Assembly: GCF_043557345.1 (NCBI RefSeq)
Contig: NZ_JBIFFV010000002.1
Coordinates: forward strand, 62,001 to 126,000
DNA length: 64,000 bases
Reading direction: 5' to 3'
Origin: Sulfitobacter sp043557345
GTDB taxonomy: Bacteria > Pseudomonadota > Alphaproteobacteria > Rhodobacterales > Rhodobacteraceae
Below the pieces are notes generated by a model, which worked only from the letters and a program-made list of their open reading frames with translations, was not told where the DNA came from and did not search any database. Made by a program: the position numbers and the translations under genes. Numbering within the stretch: the first letter of the stretch is position 1; every line of letters begins with the position of its first letter. Below are positions 51,601 through 59,512 of the stretch, piece by piece.

Positions 51601-54408
51601 TTCGGCAAAGTCGACAAAGCCCGGCGCGCTATCGAGGTTCTGGATCATGCTGTCGAGCGATTGACGCTGGGCCGAGGCACGGGCCGCTTGCGCGATCGAG
51701 GAGGGCGCGCGCCCGGCCTCTTCGCTTTGCGCCGCGATCATGCCGGGGGTCAGCTGAGTGGTGGTAGCGATGCCAGCCTCACTGCGCACCGAGCGGGTGC
51801 TGCTGCGCTGACCGTCGATCGGCAGATCGGCTGCATTCATGCCGGGGGTCTGGCGTTTCCCGGCGAAATGGTCGCGGCGTTTGCCGACTTCCTCAAGCGC
51901 ATCGGGGGTGCATTGGGCCACAGCAAAGTTCTCGGTCCGCAACTCGCCCTTCTTCAGCGGCACGATGCGCGAGCCACCCCGGCGCAGATCGTTGGTGCGG
52001 GTCACCTGCACCGCGGTTCCGGCAGGCAGGGTTTCGGGCTGCACGAGGAAGGCATGGGTCACGGGGCGCATGCCGTTGAGCGAATAGGCGCCATTGATAT
52101 CGGTCACCACGAAGAGCCCTTCCTGGGTCCCGATGCGGACGCCGGGAATGCCCGGCTCATCCTCGACGCGGTCGCGCAGACCGTTGCCGTTGCAATCCAT
52201 AAAGACGGCGCCCAGCACGGTGCCTTGGCGCGCAAAGACACCGCCCGAATTGTCGAGCCGAACCATGGCGCGCGCGGTTTGCGATTGTTGCAACGCCCCG
52301 GTGCCCGCTTGGCGGCCCGACAGGATGGCGGTGTTCTCGTTGCGGCCTTCGCGGGCGGCGGCAGAGAATTGCATCACATAGGACAGCTCATGGCTCGACA
52401 GCGGTTCAAGCATGCCCACGTCAAAGCGCAGATCGCCATTGCCGATCTCTTGCGGGTCGTCCAGCGGCTCTCCGTTGAGGGTGACCGTGCCGGGCACGAA
52501 GTTCACCCCATAGGCAGGCCGGTCGAGGATTTCGCCGCCGATCAGCGCCTGGTGCATATTGTTGGTGAAGCTCAGCGTATAGGTGATGAATTCACCGTGA
52601 CCCACGCGGTCGAGGTCGGCGGCTTTGTCCAGCGCCAGCGGCGTGCCGTAATGCGGGTCCACCGGGATGTCGGAGACGAACAATGCGCCGCCCGCGTGTT
52701 TGAACGCGCGGCCCCAACCGGCATCCATCACCCTGCGGCCCATGCCGGCATAATCCAGACGCGCGGAGGGGAAGATCCATGCGGGCGCATCCATCACCTG
52801 ATAGCGGTAGTCGCCTGCGGGCATTTCGGAGAAGGTGAAAAAGCCGCGCTGGTCGGTCTGGGTGCGGGCCATTTCGTTGCCCGAACGGGCGTCGACAAGC
52901 GCCACGGCCACGCCGTCGATCGGGGCGTTGGTGACGGAGTTGAACAGGAAGTTGCCGGGGTTGATCATCAGATCGTCCTCAAGCACCGCGCTGTCGCAAG
53001 TCGCTGTCGCGATGAAGCTATCGCCAAAGTCGGTGGCCATGACCTGATCCCCGGCAACGGCGGGCGACATCTGCGCCATCGGCAGGGCGGGGGTGAGGAA
53101 GACACCGGTGTTGGCCCCGGTCTCGGTCGCGATGAGGGTTTCCACATCGCCGGTCAGCATGCTGCGGATGGTCACCGCCGTGCTGTCGACTTCGGTGCTG
53201 ATGTTGCAGGCGCCTGAGGTGAGGCGCAGGCGGGTGTCGCTGCCCGGCGTGCCATAGGGCTGGTCCGCGCCGGTCTCGGGGTGTTCGAAGATCAAGCTGC
53301 CCGCTGTCTCATCGTCGCGGTCATAGACCACGGTGTTGGAGGCCAAGAGCAGGGTGCTTTCCTGGTTGTTGTAAAAGGCCGAGGCTGTGTTCTGCACCTC
53401 CACCTTGCCCAAGTCGGCAGGCACGCGCACCGAAAAGCTGGGATCGGTCGCATGGCCAATGGCGTAGTCGCCCTCGTGAAAGAAGGCCACCGCGTCCACG
53501 TCATGGGAAAGCCCGGCGGGGGCGACGCTGACGTAGTGATGGTCAGGCGCGCCGCGCATGTGAACCAGTGCGGTCATGGTGCCCGAATCCTGCACCGCGT
53601 GGAACACGGTGTTCAGCGGGATCGCATCGCGCAGCAAGACGCCGGTCCGGGGCGTACCTTCGATCACGATCGGCTGGCCCTCAATCTCAGGGTAGCCAAA
53701 GGCGTCCCGCTCGGAGTCGTTCCGCAGCCGCAGGGTGTAGGTGATGAGCGCGCCCGCGTCACTCTCTGCGACGACCTGCTCTTTCGAGACTTCGAGCCCG
53801 CCTTCCTCAACCCGCGAGACGCCCATGGCGTCGTCGGTCAGGCTTTGGCCATCCTCGGTCACGGCCGATGCGGTCAACATGCTGGCGAATTGGGTGCTGA
53901 CGGGGGTCTCGGCGGAGATGCGGAATTCATAGATCAGCTGCAGCCGCTCGCCCACGGCAAGCATGAAGGGCGCGGACATATCGAAGGCGCGGTCTTCGGT
54001 GTCGATCAGGCCGTTGCCGTTCAGGTCAGGGAAAAGCGATTGGCGCGACATCATTCTGGCGCTGCCTTGCTCGCCGATGCTGACCGATGTGGAAAGCGGC
54101 ACGTTGCCGCTGTTGATTACGTCGAAATGGTAGCGGCCAAAGGCACCGCGGGTCAGCAGAAGGTCGGAGTAGCCGGTCACTTCCAGCCCGGGAACCGCGG
54201 CGACTTCGGCCCGCACGGGGTTCGAGAAGACGCGTTCCATGATGCCAAGGGAGGTGTTGAAATAGCTGACTTCTGCCACGTTGCGGATGAAAGACCCACC
54301 GGGGGCCGGGGCGGCGGCGGCGGTCTGGGGCAGAAGGCTCAGGCCCAGTGCGGAGGCGCTGATCAGGGCCAGAGCCGGGCGGGCTTTAGACATAAGGAAA
54401 CTGCGCAT
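48667..54408 (-). CDS. Giant outer-membrane surface protein with SdrD-like and barrel domains
   Basis: The 1913-residue product has a signal peptide (about residues 7-33), an immunoglobulin-like repeat region, a DUF11-like domain (LDKAADLDRVGHGEFITYTLSF), an SdrD/CnaB-like domain near 731-790 (GAVFMDCNGNGLRDRVEDEPGIPG), another Ig-like region and, from about residue 1130, a probable outer-membrane beta-barrel with alternating aromatic strands. One part resembles a group with the motif YPVYGDNSERGADAQSSSNLF. It is the last gene of a three-gene operon. It probably displays its repeats at the surface. It could be an adhesin or a stalk, but its role is unknown. Confidence 0.78.
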   Translation of the reverse strand: MRSFLMSKARPALALISASALGLSLLPQTAAAAPAPGGSFIRNVAEVSYFNTSLGIMERVFSNPVRAEVAAVPGLEVTGYSDLLLTRGAFGRYHFDVINSGNVPLSTSVSIGEQGSARMMSRQSLFPDLNGNGLIDTEDRAFDMSAPFMLAVGERLQLIYEFRISAETPVSTQFASMLTASAVTEDGQSLTDDAMGVSRVEEGGLEVSKEQVVAESDAGALITYTLRLRNDSERDAFGYPEIEGQPIVIEGTPRTGVLLRDAIPLNTVFHAVQDSGTMTALVHMRGAPDHHYVSVAPAGLSHDVDAVAFFHEGDYAIGHATDPSFSVRVPADLGKVEVQNTASAFYNNQESTLLLASNTVVYDRDDETAGSLIFEHPETGADQPYGTPGSDTRLRLTSGACNISTEVDSTAVTIRSMLTGDVETLIATETGANTGVFLTPALPMAQMSPAVAGDQVMATDFGDSFIATATCDSAVLEDDLMINPGNFLFNSVTNAPIDGVAVALVDARSGNEMARTQTDQRGFFTFSEMPAGDYRYQVMDAPAWIFPSARLDYAGMGRRVMDAGWGRAFKHAGGALFVSDIPVDPHYGTPLALDKAADLDRVGHGEFITYTLSFTNNMHQALIGGEILDRPAYGVNFVPGTVTLNGEPLDDPQEIGNGDLRFDVGMLEPLSSHELSYVMQFSAAAREGRNENTAILSGRQAGTGALQQSQTARAMVRLDNSGGVFARQGTVLGAVFMDCNGNGLRDRVEDEPGIPGVRIGTQEGLFVVTDINGAYSLNGMRPVTHAFLVQPETLPAGTAVQVTRTNDLRRGGSRIVPLKKGELRTENFAVAQCTPDALEEVGKRRDHFAGKRQTPGMNAADLPIDGQRSSTRSVRSEAGIATTTQLTPGMIAAQSEEAGRAPSSIAQAARASAQRQSLDSMIQNLDSAPGFVDFAEDTSVTRATQNIRIKGKADLTLSLLVNGRELGGDRVGERTSLEKNNVQALEYVAVKLASGENVLTLVGRDGFGIERVRKELRLTAPGKPARIEILMPETASANPASVVPVVVRVLDAGGRPVPASGTVTLAARRSLWDVTDIRSSAPGVQAYLDNGEATFNLIPPQASGPDLITVRSSFGEAEARVTFTPDLNERVLIGVIEGAVSLSGDAGNVIEEDRISAFEDTTTGIRGELYLKGVIRGDALLTLRYSSDRDTEDSLFRDIRGEEYYPVYGDNSERGADAQSSSNLFVKVEKGRSYVLYGDIAIAPEASALKLGGLQRVATGAKGHWENDRVSVTVFAARTAQEQQIQEIRGRGVSGPYDLDLSGYVQGSERVEILVRDEDGGDILSATPLLRGTDYLLDFFRNTITFDTPVRQFDLDGNPVSIRVTYEVEAEGAEAYWLYGGEVNYALSERTSVGARAVHADAPLGNTARQRMHSAYLQHEDRQGGLWEAEVARSENAMGDKDSAARLSYELKTETRHFAFEAIHTGRDFYPQGGLARPGTTQVRLSYGEEIDRRSDIAFGAEYTRDRINDSTRLTVDAIYSRHLSKTLRGEIGLEYSRDRTASGSETDTALILGAHWTPAARPGTVIEAKLRAPLSGDAPTELTLGLYDEPKNGWRVYNEIELQFGSDTLVTRAAYGFTYTMNEWVTGRTEMTKASGTSDTTMVQGLSVDWDINESTNLRADLEHSRNLETNDGELTSFAIGTSWESADGDWVGDAELETTWEESGKTHYASFGIAGNVTPELTVLARSRAALDRRAGENSRRMRTRIGAAYRPKDNARLDVLAWYEHRLEEKHARTETHLWSIDANYEIDADLRINGKYAGQHQKIGTTAGARASTTTQLIQGGLNYEFGDDRFQLGLNATHLWDSEGNSSNGIGAEFGFTPREGVLLALGYNKARGRVAGQSSLYDEGFYFRFNLLLDNSLWTQFDQFLGS

Positions 54409-54527
54409 CAGCTTGCTCCTGTTGCGATCCCTGGGAAGGGCGTGAAAATCGGGGAGACGGAAACGGGGAGAGGAGGGGGCGCCCCCGGGGAGAGCATCGC
54501 TCAGCCCGGGGGCGCCCGAGAGGTCGC

Positions 54528-57161
54528 TTAGTCGTCGACCCGCACGGTGAACTCTACCCGGGCAAAGCCGCCGGGAAGGATCGTGCCATGCGTGCTCGAT
54601 ACGTTGGTCGAGGTGACGGTGGCCGTGCTGGTGCCCGGGAACAGGCTTTCAGGGCAGGCGCCGCCACAGTTCGTGATCGCGGTATAGGCCGGGGCCGCGT
54701 CCGTGATGATCACGTTGTCCGCCGCAGAGGCACCTGTGTTCTCGGCTTCGACCATGTAGCGGATGCACTGGCCCGGCTCGACATCAAGGCGCGTCTTGGT
54801 GAAGGTGCCCACGGTGCCATCGCAGCCCGCGTCGATGTACTGATACTTGCTCAGTGTGACATCGCCCGAGATGATGACCACGCGGTCTTCGACGGCGTTG
54901 TTGGTCTGGTCGATATCGGTCCCGACACCGTTCAACGTGTTGTTGATGGTGATGGTGCCGACTTCGGACACACCTTGGGTGGCTGTCGATGGCGTCTGCA
55001 CACGGTAGATCAGCGAGATGCTGTCGCCCGGGGCAAGGCCGTTGACACCCGGCGAGACGCCGTCGGTCAGGTCATCGAAGTTGTCGATCACCGGTTCGGA
55101 CGGATCGATCACGCCGTTGCCGTTCTGATCCCAGAAGATCGCACCGGAGAAGTTGGTCAGACCCGATTGCGTGATCGACGCCTCGGTGATGGCCACGTTC
55201 CCTTCGTTCGAGATGGTGTGGAGGATGTCCACGATACCACCCGGCGAAGCCTGCGCGCTTTGGTTCTCGATGATCTTCACGTCGTAGATTTCGTTGACCG
55301 TAACTTGGTTGACGATCCGGTCACCTTGACCCGAGACGGAAGAAACGACCGCGATGTCGACCAGCGTATCACCGGGCAGGGCGCCATCGGCTGGCGTGAT
55401 CACGGCGCGGATGGCCTGCGATGCGCCTGCGGGGATGGTGCCGGTGTTCGACACGATCGAGCCGTCGGGCAGTTGGAACTCAACCGTCCAGCCTGCGGGC
55501 AGGGCTTGATCCAGCGACAGGTTGAAGCTGTCCGAGGTGGGGCCGTTGTTTTCGACCAGCATGTCGAAGACAACCGGCGCGCCCGGGTCTGTCGATTGGG
55601 TGACCCATGGGTTGCCACCGTTCGTCGGTGCCGCGCCATCACCTTCGGAGCCGGCCACGGCGTTTTCAAGATCGACCGAGGCCGCAAGCACCGCACCAGA
55701 GAATTCGGCGGTCGACACGTCGCTGACGCCCGAATTGTCCGAGGTCGTGGTGATGATCGCGGTGTAGTTGGTGGTCGCGGTCGGTGCGACATCGGTCGGC
55801 AGTGTCGCGATCAAGGTTACCTTCGCACTGTCACCGATCCCCAAGGGACCGACAGAGCCGACCACCGGCGTGACACCATCGGCGCCGACAAAGCGGAAGG
55901 TGGTGCCGGCGGGGAAGTCGTCATTGGCCACATCAACGGTCAGGCTGTCCGGGCTGTTGGAGAGGTTGGTCAGCACGAACTCCTGACGGATCGTGCCGCC
56001 TTGGTAGACATCGCCGGTTTCGGTGACGACATCGTTGTTGGCCGCGTCATCGTCGGTGGCCGAGGCGATGGCCGGGTTGGCGGTGCCGTTGGAGTTGATT
56101 GCCGTATCGGCAACCGCCACCGCATATTGGTTGTCCACGGTGACAGAGGCGGTGTTCGATGGCGGGAAGGCCACGCCGTCAACGTCCTGGGTCGCCACGT
56201 TGGTAATGATGCCCGCATTGGCGGTATCCGCGATCACGGCACGGAAGGTCACCTCACCCGAACGGCCGGAACCGACAGAGGAGATCAGGAAGTTGACGTT
56301 CTGCGCATCGTCATAGTCCCAAGCGATGGTCTCGCCAGAGCCGTTTGTCGCGTCGACGACGGTGGAGCCGTTGTCATCGTCCAGCGGTGTGGCAGAGTCA
56401 GACCAGCGGGCCGAGCCGGGCACATAGGTCAGGCGGCCATCGAGCACGTCCTGCACAGAGTAGCTGTTGGCCGCGGCCAGACCGGTGCTGGAGTAGGTCA
56501 GCGTGATCGTTACCGTATCGCCTGCGTCGATGATATTGGGGTTGCCGCCCGAAGCCGGGTCCGCAGTCATCGATTTGACCAACTCGACAATCGCGTCGTT
56601 GGAGATTGTCAGCGTGTCCGTGTTGGTGCTCAGCACGGTGCCGTCGAGGGTCGAGGCCGCCGTGACGGTGATCGTGTCGGAACCGGTCGCCGTGGAGGCG
56701 ACGGAGGCTTCGATCACGATGCCGAACTGCTCACCGGGGGCGAGGGTCGGGGTTTCGGTCAGCGGGGTGGCGCTATCGGCCACGCCGTCCATGTTGGCGT
56801 CGGGGTAGAAGACCAGTTGCGAGGTGTCGAGCGTGCCGGTGTCGGTTTCCACTGCCGTCAGCGCAAAGGCATCCGGGCCGTTACCATCGTTGGTGATGAT
56901 GTGCGGCAGGAACGCCTTACCGCCGGGGGCGATGGTTTCGGTGTTGTCGGAGGTCAGGGTGACGCCGGCAACTTGCTGAACGACTGTCTCAACGGTGTTG
57001 GAGGTTACCGTGATCGTGTCGCCCGCAGCATTGGTATAGGTCGCCACGGCTTGGTTGCCGATGACAGAGCCCGCTTCGGGCGCCGCGAAAGCGACAGTGC
57101 CGATCACGGCGGTCAGAGCAACGGCGCTGACAGAGCGCAGGAAGGTTGTTTGATGTTTCAC
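54528..57161 (-). CDS. Exported 877-residue DUF11-repeat surface protein
   Basis: The protein has a Sec signal (MKHQTTFLRSVSAVALTAVIGTVAFA), several DUF11-like repeats with the pattern DTVTITLTYSSTGLAAANSYSVQDVL and SADNVIITDAAPAYT, Asp-rich calcium-type loops (FYPDANMDGVADS, WDQNGNGVIDPSEP) and no membrane anchor or barrel. It is very acidic, poor in lysine and cysteine-poor, as are secreted repeat proteins. It might be an extracellular fibre or a partner of the barrel protein encoded next. Confidence 0.78.
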   Translation of the reverse strand: MKHQTTFLRSVSAVALTAVIGTVAFAAPEAGSVIGNQAVATYTNAAGDTITVTSNTVETVVQQVAGVTLTSDNTETIAPGGKAFLPHIITNDGNGPDAFALTAVETDTGTLDTSQLVFYPDANMDGVADSATPLTETPTLAPGEQFGIVIEASVASTATGSDTITVTAASTLDGTVLSTNTDTLTISNDAIVELVKSMTADPASGGNPNIIDAGDTVTITLTYSSTGLAAANSYSVQDVLDGRLTYVPGSARWSDSATPLDDDNGSTVVDATNGSGETIAWDYDDAQNVNFLISSVGSGRSGEVTFRAVIADTANAGIITNVATQDVDGVAFPPSNTASVTVDNQYAVAVADTAINSNGTANPAIASATDDDAANNDVVTETGDVYQGGTIRQEFVLTNLSNSPDSLTVDVANDDFPAGTTFRFVGADGVTPVVGSVGPLGIGDSAKVTLIATLPTDVAPTATTNYTAIITTTSDNSGVSDVSTAEFSGAVLAASVDLENAVAGSEGDGAAPTNGGNPWVTQSTDPGAPVVFDMLVENNGPTSDSFNLSLDQALPAGWTVEFQLPDGSIVSNTGTIPAGASQAIRAVITPADGALPGDTLVDIAVVSSVSGQGDRIVNQVTVNEIYDVKIIENQSAQASPGGIVDILHTISNEGNVAITEASITQSGLTNFSGAIFWDQNGNGVIDPSEPVIDNFDDLTDGVSPGVNGLAPGDSISLIYRVQTPSTATQGVSEVGTITINNTLNGVGTDIDQTNNAVEDRVVIISGDVTLSKYQYIDAGCDGTVGTFTKTRLDVEPGQCIRYMVEAENTGASAADNVIITDAAPAYTAITNCGGACPESLFPGTSTATVTSTNVSSTHGTILPGGFARVEFTVRVDD

Positions 57162-57219
57162 GTTAATATTCCCTAGTTCTATAGTAGTTGGAGAGAGAGT
57201 GGAGAGAGAGGCGCCGGGA

Positions 57220-57732
57220 TTAGTTCAGGCGCACGCGGTAGCTGTTGAAGGCGGAATCGCCTGCTTCGAGCGGTTCGGAAAAGGTCCAGCGCACGGCGGC
57301 GACGGCCTCTTCAGGGAGCGGCTCTTCGGTCATGTTGCCATCGGCATCGACGACCTTGCGGATGGCGGGAACGGTGGACCATTCCAGCCCTTCCTGTTCA
57401 GGGTCCATCTCGGCTTGAACCTCGAATACCGCGGCGACAGAGGTCACTTCGGCACCCAATGTGATAGAGACGCCCTCGGGGACCGGCGCGGCAATGACGA
57501 GCCCTTCCATGGCGCTGTCGGTCATGTTCTGGTGACGCAGCTCATAAGAGATGACCTCGCCCGGGCGGACCGTCTTACGCTCGACGAGCACTTCTTCGCC
57601 CTCGGCATTGGTTTCCACCACGCGGAAGGAGAATTCGCTTGTGAGCGCATCAGCCGCAGCCGCGAAACCCGCAAGCGACAAGGCCGTGCTTGCAATGAGG
57701 GTCTTGGACAGTTGGGAGATATGTTTACGCAT
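57220..57732 (-). CDS. Exported 170-residue protein with DUF11-like domain
   Basis: The protein has a Sec signal (MRKHISQLSKTLIASTALSLAGFAAA) and one beta-sandwich domain with the pattern VRPGEVISYELRHQNMTDSAMEGLVIAAPVPEGVSI, as in DUF11 domains. It is the first gene of the operon with the 877- and 1913-residue proteins. It may be the subunit or cap of the surface structure. No better assignment can be made. Confidence 0.75.
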   Translation of the reverse strand: MRKHISQLSKTLIASTALSLAGFAAAADALTSEFSFRVVETNAEGEEVLVERKTVRPGEVISYELRHQNMTDSAMEGLVIAAPVPEGVSITLGAEVTSVAAVFEVQAEMDPEQEGLEWSTVPAIRKVVDADGNMTEEPLPEEAVAAVRWTFSEPLEAGDSAFNSYRVRLN

Positions 57733-57878
57733 CTAGTAGTTCCCTTGTTGGCCGGTGAAGAGCCGGCGATTGCAATGAACGGACACGCCCATTGCGCTGT
57801 CCTGTTCTCATCTTCGGGGAACCGGATACCGATATCATCTGAGCGAACGGTTAACTCGCTGAGCCTGTGGTCAGGCGC

Positions 57879-57894
57879 TTAGCCGAAAGGATAG
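57879..57894 (-). promoter_or_regulatory. CTATCCTT-type dyad, upstream of surface operon
   Basis: The minus strand reads CTATCCT TT CGGCTAA, a 7-2-7 element 147 bases before the start of the gene at 57732. The overlapping GATAGG/CCTATC repeat nearby (57890-57904) adds another dyad. It is like the elements at 58882, 58927, 62149 and 62486. Confidence 0.5.
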
Positions 57895-58035
57895 GAGGCC
57901 CTATCGGGTCGCGCCGCGGCCTATCATTTGGCGCGGAAACGGCGCTGGGTGCGGGCCGCGCATATGGTTAATTTTGCTGGGAAAATTGCGGTTTCCGAAT
58001 CTTTGGTTCGACGCGGGTCACCATAGCCAGAACGC

Positions 58036-58059
58036 AAAAACGCCCGCACGGGGCGGGCG
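58036..58059 (-). terminator. Terminator of the LuxR-type regulator gene
   Basis: On the minus strand CGCCCGC, loop CCCGT, GCGGGCG is followed by TTTTTGCG, a good intrinsic terminator. It ends 92 bases after the stop of the regulator gene at 58152. Confidence 0.8.
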
Positions 58060-58151
58060 ATTATGGTTTACACTCGGAGGGGAAATTGGCGGCGCTCCAG
58101 GGCGCGCGCTGGGCCGATGCCGGGGGGTGGTTCAGGGGCGGAAAACGGGCC

Positions 58152-58772
58152 TCAAACGAAGCCCGCGTCGCGCGCGATGATCGCCGCATCGGTACGATTC
58201 TTTGCGTCGAGTTTTCGGCAAAGTGTTTTGACATGCAGTTTGATCGTCACTTCCTGCAGATCGAGGTCGCGGGCGATCTCTTTGTTGGACTGCGCGTTCA
58301 TCAATCCGCGCAGCACCTGGCGCTCTCGCTCGGACAGGGATTTTTCGAAATCGGTCTCTTCGGGATTGTCCTTGCCCGACATGAAGGTGACCGGGGCATA
58401 GGTCTCTCCCGCTGCCATGAAACGCACCGCGTTGACCAGTGACTTGGCGGGCAGCGTCTTGGGCAGAAAGCCGATCGCCCCCATTTCGAGCGCCTGTTCG
58501 GCAATCAGCCGGGTGGCGGTGCCGGAGATCAGCCCGACCGGGCGACCCTCATTGATATCAAGGACGGTTTGCAGACCCTGCAAGCCCTTCATGCCGGGCA
58601 TCGTATAATCCAGCAGCACCAGATCATAGGGCGCCTCTGATTTGATCTTGTCCAGCGCCCCGGCCAGATCGCTCGCCGCTTCGGTGACGGTGGCCCCATC
58701 CGCATCAAGAAACATGGCAATGGTCTCTCGGACCATGTCGTGATCATCGGCAATTAAAATACGCAAAGACAT
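58152..58772 (-). CDS. LuxR/NarL-type response regulator
   Basis: The 206-residue protein has a receiver domain (ILIADDHDMV, phospho-acceptor Asp55 in LVLLDYTMPGM, Lys in GFLPKTLPAK) and a C-terminal GerE/LuxR helix-turn-helix (ERERQVLRGLMNAQSNKEIARDLDLQEVTIKLHVKTLCRKL). It probably binds NarL-type 7-2-7 sites. It is divergent from the gene at 59024. The hybrid kinase at 59513 is the likely partner. Confidence 0.9.
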   Translation of the reverse strand: MSLRILIADDHDMVRETIAMFLDADGATVTEAASDLAGALDKIKSEAPYDLVLLDYTMPGMKGLQGLQTVLDINEGRPVGLISGTATRLIAEQALEMGAIGFLPKTLPAKSLVNAVRFMAAGETYAPVTFMSGKDNPEETDFEKSLSERERQVLRGLMNAQSNKEIARDLDLQEVTIKLHVKTLCRKLDAKNRTDAAIIARDAGFV

Positions 58773-58881
58773 AATAGATCTCCTGAAGCCAAAATGGCCG
58801 GCGTTCTTTAATTGGTAGAGTGTGCCCGTTTCAAAAGAAAGATGAAAGCCCAAGGGGGAAGGGGGGCAAAGGCATGCGCCG

Positions 58882-58897
58882 CTATCCTTTGGGATGG
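58882..58897 (+). promoter_or_regulatory. CTATCCTT-type dyad A in the regulator promoter region
   Basis: CTATCCT TT GGGATGG, five of seven positions of the second arm complementing the first. It lies between the divergent starts at 58772 and 59024. Confidence 0.55.
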
Positions 58898-58926
58898 CAA
58901 GGCGGGGCGCGCCGGGTCAGGGGCAC

Positions 58927-58942
58927 CTATCCTTTGGTATAG
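58927..58942 (+). promoter_or_regulatory. CTATCCTT-type dyad B in the regulator promoter region
   Basis: CTATCCT TT GGTATAG, the most symmetric of the copies, 97 bases upstream of the ATG at 59024. The 7-2-7 spacing is that known for NarL-type regulators. Confidence 0.6.
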
Positions 58943-59023
58943 AGAGGATGCGCTTCTGCACCTTCGCGCCTTCCCTTCGGGCAGGGTATGGTCAGGTTAC
59001 CACGCCAGATAAGGAAATTTGTC

Positions 59024-59506
59024 ATGACCTTTCAGTACCTCAGCAAGACCATCACCGCGGCCGCCCTCTCTTTGGGCCTTGCGTCGGCGGTTGCCGCCCA
59101 AGACGAAGAGGCCGTGCTTGAAGTAACGCTGGCCGATGAAACCCATAGCTTCACCCTTGCGGACCTCAAATCCATGCCGGTCTCAAGCTTTGAGACGGCG
59201 ACGATCTGGACCGATGGCACGCAGGAGTTCGAAGGCGTATCGTTGAAAGACCTCTTCGAGACGCTGAACGTCGAAGAGGGCACGATCACCGCGACGGCGA
59301 TCAATGATTATGCGGTGGAAATCCCCATGTCCGACGCGGTCGAAGACGGGCCGATCATCGCCTACCATACCAATGGCGAGGAGATGTCGCGCCGGGACAA
59401 GGGGCCACTTTGGGTGGTCTACCCCTATGACAGCGACATCGCCTATCAGACGGAACTGGTCTACAGCCGGTCGATCTGGCAGCTTGACCGAATTCGTGTC
59501 GAGTAA
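59024..59506 (+). CDS. Exported sulfite-oxidase-fold protein lacking the Mo-ligand Cys
   Basis: The 160-residue protein has a Sec signal (cleavage near AQD, residue 25) and a domain of the oxidoreductase molybdopterin-binding type: LADLKSMPVSSFETATIWTDGTQEFEGVSLKDLFETL and LWVVYPYDSD. The cysteine that binds molybdenum in sulfite oxidase is absent; the mature part has no Cys at all. It thus probably binds a ligand rather than catalyses. It is six bases before the hybrid kinase and may be its periplasmic sensor. ATG 59024 follows AAGGAAATTT. Confidence 0.82.
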   Translation: MTFQYLSKTITAAALSLGLASAVAAQDEEAVLEVTLADETHSFTLADLKSMPVSSFETATIWTDGTQEFEGVSLKDLFETLNVEEGTITATAINDYAVEIPMSDAVEDGPIIAYHTNGEEMSRRDKGPLWVVYPYDSDIAYQTELVYSRSIWQLDRIRVE

Positions 59507-59512
59507 CTTACA

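Larger units (their letters stand above)
57733..58151. other. Intergenic region between surface operon and regulator gene
   Basis: It holds the promoter of the surface operon (a dyad at 57879-57894 and a related GCCTATCATTTGGC at 57919-57932) and the terminator of the regulator gene at 58036-58059. I see no gene in it. Confidence 0.5.

Noticed and set aside
50566..53217. An 883-codon frame opposite the 1913-residue gene
   Set aside because: It is antisense to a gene with a signal peptide and domain motifs, and shows only the skewed composition of a shadow frame.
54588..57176. An 862-codon frame opposite the 877-residue gene
   Set aside because: The composition is Gly/Arg/Asp-rich in the antisense way, and the true strand has a signal peptide and DUF11 repeats.
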